NCBI RefSeq assembly: GCF_003992595.1
Contig: NZ_RZNA01000013.1
Span: 1-64,000, forward strand
Source of the DNA: Flagellimonas oceanensis
Lineage (GTDB): Bacteria > Bacteroidota > Bacteroidia > Flavobacteriales > Flavobacteriaceae
Length of the DNA stretch: 64,000 nucleotides
Direction: 5' to 3'
The translations under genes were made by a program, and so were the position numbers. Below are positions 1-7,465 of the stretch, piece after piece (position 1 is the first letter of the stretch; the number at the start of each line of letters is the position of its first letter). A model generated the notes under the pieces. It saw nothing but the letters and a program-made list of their open reading frames with translations, was not told where the DNA came from and made no database searches.

Positions 1-154
1 TGGGAGGAGGTCATAATGATAATTTTATGAATTTAGCGATGTCCTAAAAGGGGTAAGGCTACATTTTTAGGGAGGGTTACAGTTGTTATCCCCTACCCGT
101 CGGTTACACTCTGGGCAGGTTGCTACAAAATATGTAGGGTTTAAACAGCCAAGG

Positions 155-232
155 TCATTTCGATATGAGATGCAAAAGCATCGATTGAGAAATCTAGTTT
201 TCTCACACTCCCTTTGGTCGGTTCGAAATGAC
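155..232. repeat. Small intergenic inverted-repeat element
   Basis: The ends form an inverted repeat: TCATTTCGA at 155-163 and TCGAAATGA at 223-231. Inside lies a second hairpin, GAGAAA...TTTCTC, at about 187-204. The layout (TCATTTCGA, a GAGAAATCT-like core, TCGAAATGA) resembles small interspersed intergenic repeats I recall from Flavobacteriia genomes. Similar, shorter elements lie near 3.4, 20.87 and 22.32 kb. It may act as a transcript-end hairpin or be a non-autonomous mobile remnant; nothing here decides that. Confidence 0.6.
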
Positions 233-258
233 AACTATCTTATTCCATTATGGAAAGG

Positions 259-327
259 TTATGAACAATGGCTATAATCCATTACCCCCTCCTTCCCTAA
301 ACTAAATTCGCTATTTTTAAGAAACTA
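259..327 (+). repeat. Upstream block A, repeated before the CPBP gene
   Basis: This block precedes the Crp-like gene. It shares two well-conserved segments with 1639-1708: a GAACA-GGCTATAA segment, and about 26 bases later a CTAAACT-AATTC-CTA-TTTTAAG segment. The second contains a TAnnTTTA sequence that could be a weak -7 box. The order and near-identical spacing suggest a duplicated promoter or operator region. Confidence 0.5.
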
Positions 328-362
328 AACATATATAGCCGAGGCCGTTGGCACCCATAGCT

Positions 363-944
363 ATGAAAGAGGGACTCATTGCATCAATTTCGAGACACAT
401 TACCTTAAGTTCCGAAGAAGCACGTTTAATAGAAACGTTTTGGACCAAAAAAGAACTCGACAAAGGTGATTATCTGTTGAGAAACGGGCAAACCTGCCGT
501 ACCGATAATTTTGTCGTAAACGGTGCATTAAAGGCTTTTTACATCAATCCCGATACGGGAAAGGAAGAGATTCTATATTTTGCCATTGAAAACTGGTGGG
601 CAACGGATATGGATAGTTTTCAAAAACAAAAACCTTCCATCTACAATATTCAAGCCATTGAGGTCACTACCCTACTGCAAATCAGCCAGGATTCTTTTCA
701 AAAAATGCTAGGGCAGCTACCAAAACTCGAACGCTTTTTTAGAATCATCCTGGAGAATTATCTGGGGAGTTTGCAGAAAAGAATCATTTTAAACAAAACA
801 CTCGACGCAGAAAAACGCTATTTGGATTTTTTGGAAAACTATCCCAAAATCGCTGAAAAAGTACCCAACTATCTTATTGCTTCGTATTTGGGCATTTCTG
901 CCGAATTTTTAAGCAGAATTCGAAAAAAAATAGATGCATCTTGA
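363..944 (+). CDS. Crp/Fnr-family transcriptional regulator
   Basis: A 193-residue protein with an N-terminal cyclic-nucleotide-binding-type beta-roll (roughly residues 10-115) and a short C-terminal helix-turn-helix (about 150-193, ending YLGISAEFLSRIRKK). This is the size and layout of the many small Crp/Fnr regulators of Bacteroidota, which often control an adjacent gene. I chose the ATG at 363; a TTG at 348 would add five residues. The next gene on the same strand, a flavodoxin-fold reductase, starts 65 bases downstream and is a natural candidate target. The effector ligand cannot be told from the sequence. No cysteine cluster for an Fnr-type iron-sulfur centre is visible. Confidence 0.85.
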   Translation: MKEGLIASISRHITLSSEEARLIETFWTKKELDKGDYLLRNGQTCRTDNFVVNGALKAFYINPDTGKEEILYFAIENWWATDMDSFQKQKPSIYNIQAIEVTTLLQISQDSFQKMLGQLPKLERFFRIILENYLGSLQKRIILNKTLDAEKRYLDFLENYPKIAEKVPNYLIASYLGISAEFLSRIRKKIDAS

Positions 945-1009
945 ACTAGGTCAATTTTTTTCACTTTCCGGATTAGGAATTTTGTCTCGTAATCAAAAAA
1001 ATATGAATT

Positions 1010-1633
1010 ATGAACAAAGTATTGATCATCAACGCAAGTGTACGAAAGGAAAGGTCGCACAGTAGAAAGCTGACAAAACTTTTCGAAGAAAACTGGCAAA
1101 AGAAAAATCCTAAAGATGCTTTTACTTACCGAGAAGTAGGATTGGAGGAAATCCCGCCAATAAATGAAAAATGGATTGCAAGTGCATTTGTTAACCCCTG
1201 TGAAAGGACAAAAGAAAACCAATCAGGTGTTACCCTTAGCGATGCATTGGTTAAAGAGTTTAAAGCACATGATATTTATGTTTTGGGGACGCCCATGTAC
1301 AACTGGTCTATTCCGAGCGGACTAAAGGCTTACATCGACCAACTTATGCGAATCAACGAGACTTGGAAGTTCCGTTCGGGCGAACCAGATGGAGATTATG
1401 TGGGTATGCTTAAAAACAAGAAAATGTTCATACTGTCCAGTCGTGGCGATACAGGTTATGGGGAAAACGAAAAAAATGAACACATGAATTTCCAAACAAC
1501 CTACTTGAAGTTCGTTTTTGGAATTATGGGTATAAAAGACATTTCAATCATCTCTCTGGACAACGAAGAGTTTGGTGGAGAATTATTTGAGAACTCTAAG
1601 AAAGAAATTTACAAAAAGATGAAACAGATTTAA
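1010..1633 (+). CDS. FMN-dependent NADH-azoreductase / NAD(P)H quinone reductase-like protein
   Basis: A 207-residue flavodoxin-fold protein. The N-terminal beta strand and phosphate-binding loop (residues 3-20, INASVRKERSHSRK) and the segment GTPMYNWSIPSGLKAYIDQ (93-111) are typical of AzoR/NQO-type flavoproteins that reduce quinones or azo compounds with NAD(P)H. It is probably cytosolic and binds FMN. The start at 1010 is the ATG just after the AT-rich spacer. It lies next to a Crp-like regulator, so control of a stress-type reductase is plausible. Substrate specificity is unknown. Confidence 0.85.
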   Translation: MNKVLIINASVRKERSHSRKLTKLFEENWQKKNPKDAFTYREVGLEEIPPINEKWIASAFVNPCERTKENQSGVTLSDALVKEFKAHDIYVLGTPMYNWSIPSGLKAYIDQLMRINETWKFRSGEPDGDYVGMLKNKKMFILSSRGDTGYGENEKNEHMNFQTTYLKFVFGIMGIKDISIISLDNEEFGGELFENSKKEIYKKMKQI

Positions 1634-1638
1634 AAACA

Positions 1639-1708
1639 GTTGTGAACATGGGCTATAACTTATTTTATCACACTTAGCCTAAACTTAATTCACTACTTTT
1701 AAGCAAAT
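1639..1708 (+). repeat. Upstream block B, copy of the block before the Crp-like gene
   Basis: This is the second copy of the block at 259-327. It shares the GAACA..GGCTATAA segment (about 1644-1658) and the CTAAACTTAATTCACTACTTTT segment near 1679-1700, with a spacing of 27 rather than 26 bases. It lies directly upstream of the CPBP protease gene. The sequence between the two segments has diverged, which points to selection on the conserved parts or to an old duplication. Confidence 0.5.
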
Positions 1709-1724
1709 AAAACCAGCCAGTACA

Positions 1725-2429
1725 ATGATTGGAGTTTTCGTCTTGATTGCCATTTCGTGGTTGTTTTTATATCTCATAGAAAAGAAAACTATTTTAGCAT
1801 TAGGGTTCCTGCCCGTAGCAAAAAGACTCAAACAATTCTTGATTGGATTTTTGATCACAGCTGTGCTCTGTGTTCTTGTCCAGTTATTGGAATCCTATTT
1901 AAAATCATCCACTTGGGTTTTGAACAAAAACATTTCAACCGGAGCTGTTTTACAGGCTTTTTGGTGGGATTTTAAGTCCGTACTCACTGAAGAACTTATT
2001 TTTCGTGGAGCATTATTGTACCTTCTCATCCAAAAAATAGGCGCTACGAAAAGTATTTTGATTTCAGCCATAGCATTCGGGATTTACCATTGGTTCTCCT
2101 ATGGCGTTCTGGGAAATGCAATGGCCATGATCTTGGTTTTTATCGGGACTGGATTAATGGGTTATGCCTGGGCTTGGGCTTTTTCCAAAACAACATCCAT
2201 AATGCTCCCTTTTGGACTGCATTTGGGCTGGAATTTTATCTACAACACCATATTCTCGAAAGGACCTTTGGGCGATTTGGTTCTGATATCAAAAGGTGGG
2301 AATGAATTGACGGATTGGGCCTCCTTATTGAACTTTATCAGTGGATTGATCATAGTTCCCATTTTGGTACTGCTTTATGTCAAGTATTTTGTGAAAAAGG
2401 AAACAAAAATCAAACCGACAGCAGCGTAA
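1725..2429 (+). CDS. CPBP family intramembrane glutamic endopeptidase
   Basis: A 234-residue, very hydrophobic protein with about six to seven membrane segments. It carries the family motifs in order: EELIFRG at 89-95 (EExxxR, with the catalytic glutamates), FGIYH at 118-122 (FxxxH) and HLGWN at 166-170 (HxxxN). Members of the CPBP/Abi family (CaaX protease and bacteriocin-processing related) cleave substrates within the membrane; in bacteria their targets are mostly unknown. The gene stands alone, with its own upstream block (1639-1708) shared with the Crp-like gene, so shared regulation is possible. Confidence 0.88.
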   Translation: MIGVFVLIAISWLFLYLIEKKTILALGFLPVAKRLKQFLIGFLITAVLCVLVQLLESYLKSSTWVLNKNISTGAVLQAFWWDFKSVLTEELIFRGALLYLLIQKIGATKSILISAIAFGIYHWFSYGVLGNAMAMILVFIGTGLMGYAWAWAFSKTTSIMLPFGLHLGWNFIYNTIFSKGPLGDLVLISKGGNELTDWASLLNFISGLIIVPILVLLYVKYFVKKETKIKPTAA

Positions 2430-2582
2430 AACTGTATTTACGGTTATCTTGAAATAAGATGCAAAGCATTTACGGTAAAATAAAGTGCTCACTTTCCCTC
2501 CTTTGTTTCTACTCACACTCTATTTTTTGCTTGATGTAACATTTTTGCTTGCGCTGAGTCTACAAGTAAAATATTCATCATC

Positions 2583-3323
2583 ATGAAACTATTACGAATA
2601 GCATTACTTGTATGCATACTTGTTGCCATCACCAGCTGCATCAATTCCAAAAACAATGCGGAACAGACCAATTCAATCATAACCTTTAATGAAGGTACTT
2701 CCAAGTTTTCAGCATCGGAAAAACAATTGATTCAAGGGGTTATTTTGGAATCGGAACGGGAAATCCGAACACTGTTGCCCACGCTACCTGACAGTATCAA
2801 CATATCACTTGAAATTGTGGACTGGGACCTTGATGTGGTCGGGGGTGTTACCGGACGTACCGAAACCAATTCTCCTCCCACAGTGTTCATCCAAATTTCG
2901 GAGAACTACCCTGGTGGAATTACCGCTGCAACCCAAAAGGCATTGAAGCATACCATTTTTCATGAATTCCACCATTTATACCGCGGTTGGGCCATTCAGG
3001 ACAACAAGTTTGAACCGGGCATACCCATTGCTGCCATCAATGAAGGTTTGGCCGTAGTCTTCTCCGAAGAATACACTTCTGCCATGGAAGCCGATAGTCC
3101 CCCGGAAGACGAAGTCGCTGAGGTCTGGACTCAGGAATTATTGGCATTACCACAAAATGCAGACTATCAAACTTGGATGTTTCAGCATCCTGATGGTCGC
3201 CAGTCCATCGGATACCGAACCGGCAACTATCTTATTCGAAAAGCGATGGCCGAATCCGGTAAAAACATACTGGAATTAAGTGAGCTCAGCCCCGATGACA
3301 TATTTCAACTGGCAGGGTACTAA
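2583..3323 (+). CDS. Lipoprotein with DUF2268-like zinc protease motif
   Basis: A 246-residue predicted lipoprotein: a hydrophobic signal ends in ITSC, with Cys19 as the lipidation site. An HExxH zinc-binding motif (HEFHH, 127-131) is followed by NEGLA at 153-157, whose Glu154 is a candidate third ligand. This arrangement resembles DUF2268-type predicted Zn-dependent proteases. It is probably anchored in the envelope facing the periplasm or cell surface. The upstream gap (2430-2582) holds a 9-base direct repeat ATTTACGGT at 2436-2444 and 2468-2476. Substrate and exact family are uncertain. Confidence 0.75.
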   Translation: MKLLRIALLVCILVAITSCINSKNNAEQTNSIITFNEGTSKFSASEKQLIQGVILESEREIRTLLPTLPDSINISLEIVDWDLDVVGGVTGRTETNSPPTVFIQISENYPGGITAATQKALKHTIFHEFHHLYRGWAIQDNKFEPGIPIAAINEGLAVVFSEEYTSAMEADSPPEDEVAEVWTQELLALPQNADYQTWMFQHPDGRQSIGYRTGNYLIRKAMAESGKNILELSELSPDDIFQLAGY

Positions 3324-3377
3324 AACCCTTAAAAGGCAAGCCCCATTCGCAAGCTAGGCTTTGATAACACACTATCG

Positions 3378-3385
3378 TATCTTTG
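3378..3385 (+). promoter_or_regulatory. Candidate -7 box for the DCC gene
   Basis: TATCTTTG matches the Bacteroidota sigma-A -7 consensus TAnnTTTG exactly and lies 45 bases before the chosen start. No well-spaced -33 element is evident. The repeat hairpin at 3399-3426 would fall in the leader of the transcript. Confidence 0.45.
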
Positions 3386-3398
3386 TGAAAAAGTAATT

Positions 3399-3426
3399 GG
3401 ATTCCTGTCTGCGCAGGAATGACAGC
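3399..3426. repeat. Short interspersed hairpin repeat
   Basis: ATTCCTG (3401-3407) and CAGGAAT (3414-3420) form an inverted repeat, followed by GACA. This is the common intergenic repeat type whose translation looks like DSCLRRND. It explains the apparent N-terminal extension of the next open frame, which starts at a TTG at 3397 and is therefore not the real start. Confidence 0.6.
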
Positions 3427-3429
3427 ACT

Positions 3430-3834
3430 ATGGAAAATAAAAAGATAATCTTGTTCGATGGCGTTTGCAATCTCTGCAATAGCTCTGTCCAGTTTGTAAT
3501 CAAACGTGACAAAAAAGATATATTCCGCTATGCGGCCTTGCAAAGTGAGACAGGTCAGGAATTAGTAAAGCAGCGCCATATTGATACGAGTAAGGTGGAT
3601 TCCATCATCCTTATCGAGCCCGGCGTGGCCTACTATACAAAATCCGATGCCGCTTTGGAGATAGCACAAGAATTAGGCGGGTTATGGAAGTTATCCACGA
3701 TTTTCACTTGGATTCCGACCTGCATTAGAAACAGCATTTATGATTTTGTGGCCAAAAACCGCTATAAATGGTTCGGGAAACAGGAATCCTGTATGATTCC
3801 CACGCCTGAGTTGAAAGCTAAGTTTTTGGATTGA
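3430..3834 (+). CDS. DCC family thiol-disulfide oxidoreductase-like protein (DUF393)
   Basis: A 134-residue protein starting MENKK. The N-terminal DGVCNLC motif (residues 10-16) supplies the paired cysteines (Cys13, Cys16) that define the DCC/DUF393 family, a thioredoxin-fold-like group of predicted thiol-disulfide oxidoreductases. No signal peptide is seen, so it is probably cytosolic. The ATG at 3430 was preferred over an in-frame TTG at 3397 because the intervening codons are the repeat at 3399-3426. Its physiological partner is unknown. Confidence 0.85.
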   Translation: MENKKIILFDGVCNLCNSSVQFVIKRDKKDIFRYAALQSETGQELVKQRHIDTSKVDSIILIEPGVAYYTKSDAALEIAQELGGLWKLSTIFTWIPTCIRNSIYDFVAKNRYKWFGKQESCMIPTPELKAKFLD

Positions 3835-3852
3835 TCTATTTCCCTTTCAATC

Positions 3853-3880
3853 AAAAAAGGCCCCCATTGGAGACCTTTTT
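3853..3880. terminator. Weak bidirectional terminator
   Basis: AAAAAGG and CCTTTTT pair around a partly matched centre between two converging genes (DCC protein and symporter). The T-rich right arm suits the + strand and the A-rich left arm suits the - strand. The central stem is interrupted, so strength is uncertain. Confidence 0.45.
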
Positions 3881-3900
3881 ATAATAAAATTTTCTAAAGT

Positions 3901-5226
3901 TTATTTTACCTCATCGTAATTGTCATCCCATTCTTCCACATGTGGATCTCCCAGTTTATCCACGGATTTGGCCACGACCATCGATACGGTGGCATCACCC
4001 GTAACGTTCACTACGGTCCTGCACATATCCAACGGTCTATCCACAGCAAAAATCAAGGCAAGTCCAATCGCCAATTTATCCGGTGGAAATCCAATGGACT
4101 CCAAAACTATGACCAACATCACCATTCCCGCTCCCGGAACCGCCGCTGAACCAATAGAGGCCAGCAAAGCTGTCAATACGATGGTCAACTGATTGCCAAA
4201 AGTCAAATCAAAACCTAGAGCCTGGGATATAAATACAGCGGCAACCCCTTGATACAAACTGGTTCCGTCCATATTGATAGTGGCTCCTACGGGAAGTACA
4301 AAACTGGACACTTCCTGATCTACACCGATATGTTCCTCTACCCTTTCCATGGTAACAGGCAAAGTCGCTGCACTGGAACTGGTGGAAAAGGCCAACAGTT
4401 GTGCCGGACTTATCTCTTTTAAAAACCAAAACGGGTTCTTCTTGGTAACAAGACCAACAACTGTCGCGTAGAATACAATCATTAAAGCAAGACCCAATAC
4501 TACCACACCTGCATATTTCAACAGGGCCAATAACAGGTCTGGATCACTTGATGACACCACAACACCTGCCAATAGGGCAAACACAGCGTAGGGAGCCGTC
4601 AACATGATCAAATCCACCATTTTTAGGACGACATAGTTGAGGGAGTCAAAAAAATCTTTTAATGGCTTTGCCTTTTTCTCCCCGATCAACAACATGGAAA
4701 TACCCAAAAAGATGGTAAAGAATATGACCTGAAGCATTAAAGAGTTGTCCGTCATGGCCGCCAATGCATTATCCGGTACCATATCTTCCAAGAATTGTAG
4801 TGGACCGCTATCTTTTTGTCGCGAAGCCTCTTCCAATTTTGAAGTTACCCCAGCATCACCAGCATAGGTATCGGTAAGTTTGGTAACGGTTTCTTCCGAA
4901 ATACCGCTTCCCGGATTCAGAACATTGACCAAAAGTAGTCCAATGGTTATGGCAACTACCGTAGTAACGATGTACGTTGCAATGGTACGGAGACCGATAT
5001 TTCTGAATTTTGATATATCCTTGAGGTCGGAAATACCTTTGACCAAGGACGCCACAATCAAGGGTATGGCAATGAGTTTAAGAAGTTTTACAAAAATGGT
5101 ACCCAGGGGTTGGATCCAGTCATTTACAAATTCCTTGCCCCAGCTAATTTGGGTCATCACAAATCCAAAAAGAATACCAAGTAGCATCCCGATCAGGATT
5201 TGCCAGTGCAATTCGAGTTTCTTCAT
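3901..5226 (-). CDS. Dicarboxylate/amino acid:cation symporter (DAACS family)
   Basis: A 441-residue membrane transporter of the GltP/GltT/DctA type that takes up glutamate, aspartate or C4-dicarboxylates with Na+ or H+. Visible family features are the serine-rich re-entrant loop STSSSAATLP, the NMDGT motif followed by helix TSLYQGVAAVFISQ, and the late segment DRPLDMCRTVVNVTGDA where substrate-binding residues lie. Length and topology (eight helices plus two hairpins) fit. It lies 59 bases downstream of aroC on the same strand and may be read through from it. The substrate cannot be settled from the sequence. Confidence 0.92.
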   Translation of the reverse strand: MKKLELHWQILIGMLLGILFGFVMTQISWGKEFVNDWIQPLGTIFVKLLKLIAIPLIVASLVKGISDLKDISKFRNIGLRTIATYIVTTVVAITIGLLLVNVLNPGSGISEETVTKLTDTYAGDAGVTSKLEEASRQKDSGPLQFLEDMVPDNALAAMTDNSLMLQVIFFTIFLGISMLLIGEKKAKPLKDFFDSLNYVVLKMVDLIMLTAPYAVFALLAGVVVSSSDPDLLLALLKYAGVVVLGLALMIVFYATVVGLVTKKNPFWFLKEISPAQLLAFSTSSSAATLPVTMERVEEHIGVDQEVSSFVLPVGATINMDGTSLYQGVAAVFISQALGFDLTFGNQLTIVLTALLASIGSAAVPGAGMVMLVIVLESIGFPPDKLAIGLALIFAVDRPLDMCRTVVNVTGDATVSMVVAKSVDKLGDPHVEEWDDNYDEVK

Positions 5227-5285
5227 AAAAAAGTTAAGTTAGTGACGGAAAGATACTTTTTTGAACGGAAACGTCCTAACGCGGG

Positions 5286-6350
5286 CTAGATTTTGTTGGT
5301 ACGGGCCAATAGCGTATAGTCCGCTAAGACCAATGCAGCCATGGCTTCCACAATGGGTACCGCTCTGGGAACAACACAGGGGTCATGGCGCCCCTTCCCT
5401 TGCGTGGTCACTTTTTTGCCCTCTTTATTGATGGTCTCGTAGGATTGTAGTACCGTGGCCACAGGTTTAAAAGCCACACTGAAATATATATCCATGCCGT
5501 TGCTGATGCCCCCTTGCACTCCCCCGCTACGGTTGGTTTTTGTAGTGCCATCGGTATTGAAGGCATCGTTATGCTCACTTCCTTTCATGGCAACACCCGC
5601 GAAACCACTCCCGTACTCAAAACCCTTTACCGCATTGATGGACAACATAGCTTCTCCCAAACGGGCATGAAGTTTATCAAAAACAGGTTCACCTAAACCA
5701 ATTGGTACATTTTGAATCACGCAAGTGATCACACCGCCAATGGTATCGCCCTCTTTTTTGATGGATTTGATGTAATCCTCCATCTTCTGGGCCGTTTCGG
5801 TGTCTGGACAACGAACAGCATTGGACTCGATATTTGAAAAATCCAATTCTTGATAAGGCTTGTCCAATTTCATCTCCCCAACTTGGGAGACAAAGGCGTT
5901 TATTTTGATATCACTTAAGAATTGCTTTGCAATGGCGCCCGCCACCACCCTACTGGCCGTTTCACGAGCAGAGCTTCTTCCACCACCCCGGTAATCACGG
6001 AAACCATATTTTTTATCATACACATAATCCGCATGCGATGGTCGGTAGGAATCTTTGATATGTGAATAGTCCTTTGATTTTTGGTTGGTGTTGTTAATGG
6101 CAAAGCCAATCGGCGTACCTGTGGTCTTTCCTTCGAACACTCCTGAATAGATTTCAACTGTATCAGGTTCCTTTCGCTGGGTTACAATAGCGGATTGCCC
6201 GGGCTTTCTTCTGTTCAACTCCTCTTGGACCTTTTCCAAGTCCAATGTTATCCCTGCAGGACAACCGTCAATGATACCCCCCAATGCTTTTCCGTGAGAT
6301 TCACCAAAGGTGGTGAGCCTAAAAAGTTGTCCAAAAGAATTTCCTGCCAT
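5286..6350 (-). CDS. aroC: Chorismate synthase
   Basis: A 354-residue full-length chorismate synthase, the FMN-dependent last step of the shikimate pathway (EPSP to chorismate). The three signature regions are present: [18 protein letters not shown] near the N terminus, the arginine-rich stretch [17 protein letters not shown] in the middle, and [17 protein letters not shown] at the C terminus. It starts at the ATG at 6350. An exact TAnnTTTG box lies upstream at 6390-6397. It is divergent from the LpxH-like gene across a 194-base gap and may be co-transcribed with the symporter. Confidence 0.97.
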   Translation of the reverse strand: MAGNSFGQLFRLTTFGESHGKALGGIIDGCPAGITLDLEKVQEELNRRKPGQSAIVTQRKEPDTVEIYSGVFEGKTTGTPIGFAINNTNQKSKDYSHIKDSYRPSHADYVYDKKYGFRDYRGGGRSSARETASRVVAGAIAKQFLSDIKINAFVSQVGEMKLDKPYQELDFSNIESNAVRCPDTETAQKMEDYIKSIKKEGDTIGGVITCVIQNVPIGLGEPVFDKLHARLGEAMLSINAVKGFEYGSGFAGVAMKGSEHNDAFNTDGTTKTNRSGGVQGGISNGMDIYFSVAFKPVATVLQSYETINKEGKKVTTQGKGRHDPCVVPRAVPIVEAMAALVLADYTLLARTNKI

Positions 6351-6389
6351 TCGGTATAAAAATTATGATGTCCCCAAAGGTAGACCATA

Positions 6390-6397
6390 CAAATCTA
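6390..6397 (-). promoter_or_regulatory. Candidate -7 box for aroC
   Basis: Read on the - strand this is TAGATTTG, an exact match to TAnnTTTG, 39 bases ahead of the aroC start. No clear -33 element is seen at the usual distance. Confidence 0.45.
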
Positions 6398-6544
6398 ATT
6401 CAAAAACGATGCTTTGCCTTAATATTATTGTAACATATTTAGTTTCAGCATGATGATTTTTTAACATTATCCTCATGAATTGATGACTTCGATTTCATTT
6501 TTAATTTATTCCAACCATTTTATTTTGCATTAAACCCTATACGA

Positions 6545-7465
6545 TTGAAAAAAAGGAAGATAGAATTGGCAGTTATCTCGGATGTACACTTGGGAACCTA
6601 TGGCTGTCATGCAGATGAACTCATTACATATCTCAATAGCATACAGCCTAAAAAGCTGATTTTGAACGGGGATATTATTGATATTTGGCAGTTTAGCAAA
6701 CGGTATTTCCCCCCTTCCCATCTCAAAGTATTGAGAAAAATCATCGGGATGGCCTCCAAAGGCACTGAAGTTTACTATATCACTGGAAATCATGATGAAA
6801 TGCTTCGTAAGTTCAGTGATACTTCAATGGGAAATTTCAAAATCATGAATAAGTTGGTGTTGAATCTGGATGGCAAAAAAGCCTGGATTTTCCACGGTGA
6901 TGTATTCGATGTCTCGATACAAAATGCCAAATGGTTGGCAAAGTTGGGTGGTTATGGTTACGACCTTCTTATTTTGATCAACAGCTTCCTCAATTGGTGT
7001 TTGGCAAAAATGGGACGTGAGAAATATTCCTTGTCCAAAAAAATAAAGAACAGCGTAAAGGGTGCTGTCAAGTACATCAATAATTTTGAAAAGACCGCTG
7101 CCGAGCTTGCCATAGAAAACGAATATGATTATGTGGTTTGTGGACACATCCATCAACCTAAAAAAGAGATATACGAAAATAAACACGGTAGTTGCACCTA
7201 TTTGAATTCAGGGGATTGGGTGGAAAACCTGACCGCTTTGGAATACTCCTTCAAACGCTGGAGAATCTACCATTACAATCACGATAGACTTTCCCCTTTC
7301 TTTGTGGACGAGGATTTAAAGGAAATGGACATGAACGACCTTATCGCCTCCATTACCGACAAAGAAGTCCGTATTGAGAATGTTACCGAAGAACACCTTA
7401 GCGAAAGTGAAGAAGAAAACGTTGACCAGGACCTCTTAGATGACAAGGGCCTGTCTCAAGATTGA
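6545..7465 (+). CDS. lpxH: UDP-2,3-diacylglucosamine diphosphatase-like metallophosphoesterase
   Basis: A 306-residue calcineurin-fold phosphoesterase. Metal-site motifs are seen in order: DVH at 13-15, GDIID at 42-46, GNHDE at 81-85, HGDVFD, and GHIHQ around 203-207. LpxH removes UMP from UDP-2,3-diacylglucosamine in lipid A synthesis; this protein belongs to the larger Bacteroidota LpxH-like group, so the exact role is by family. The start is a TTG at 6545, because no ATG is available before the conserved strand. An acidic tail of about 40 residues extends past the domain. The last 30 bases overlap the convergent YdiJ-like gene. Confidence 0.8.
   Translation: MKKRKIELAVISDVHLGTYGCHADELITYLNSIQPKKLILNGDIIDIWQFSKRYFPPSHLKVLRKIIGMASKGTEVYYITGNHDEMLRKFSDTSMGNFKIMNKLVLNLDGKKAWIFHGDVFDVSIQNAKWLAKLGGYGYDLLILINSFLNWCLAKMGREKYSLSKKIKNSVKGAVKYINNFEKTAAELAIENEYDYVVCGHIHQPKKEIYENKHGSCTYLNSGDWVENLTALEYSFKRWRIYHYNHDRLSPFFVDEDLKEMDMNDLIASITDKEVRIENVTEEHLSESEEENVDQDLLDDKGLSQD

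Larger units (their letters stand above)
1..362. other. Left-edge region without a convincing gene
   Basis: No credible coding sequence was found in these 362 bases. The only open frame of note (83-277, + strand, 64 codons) runs straight through the inverted-repeat element at 155-232 and has no protein-like composition, so I do not call it. The stretch holds that repeat and a promoter-like block (259-327) that is repeated near 1.65 kb. A gene ending just left of the window cannot be excluded. Confidence 0.6.

Noticed and set aside
83-277. 64-codon open frame on the + strand
   Set aside because: It runs through an inverted-repeat element and has no protein-like pattern.
869-1222. 117-codon open frame on the - strand
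   Set aside because: It is opposite the end of the Crp-like gene and the start of the reductase, both of which have clear family matches.
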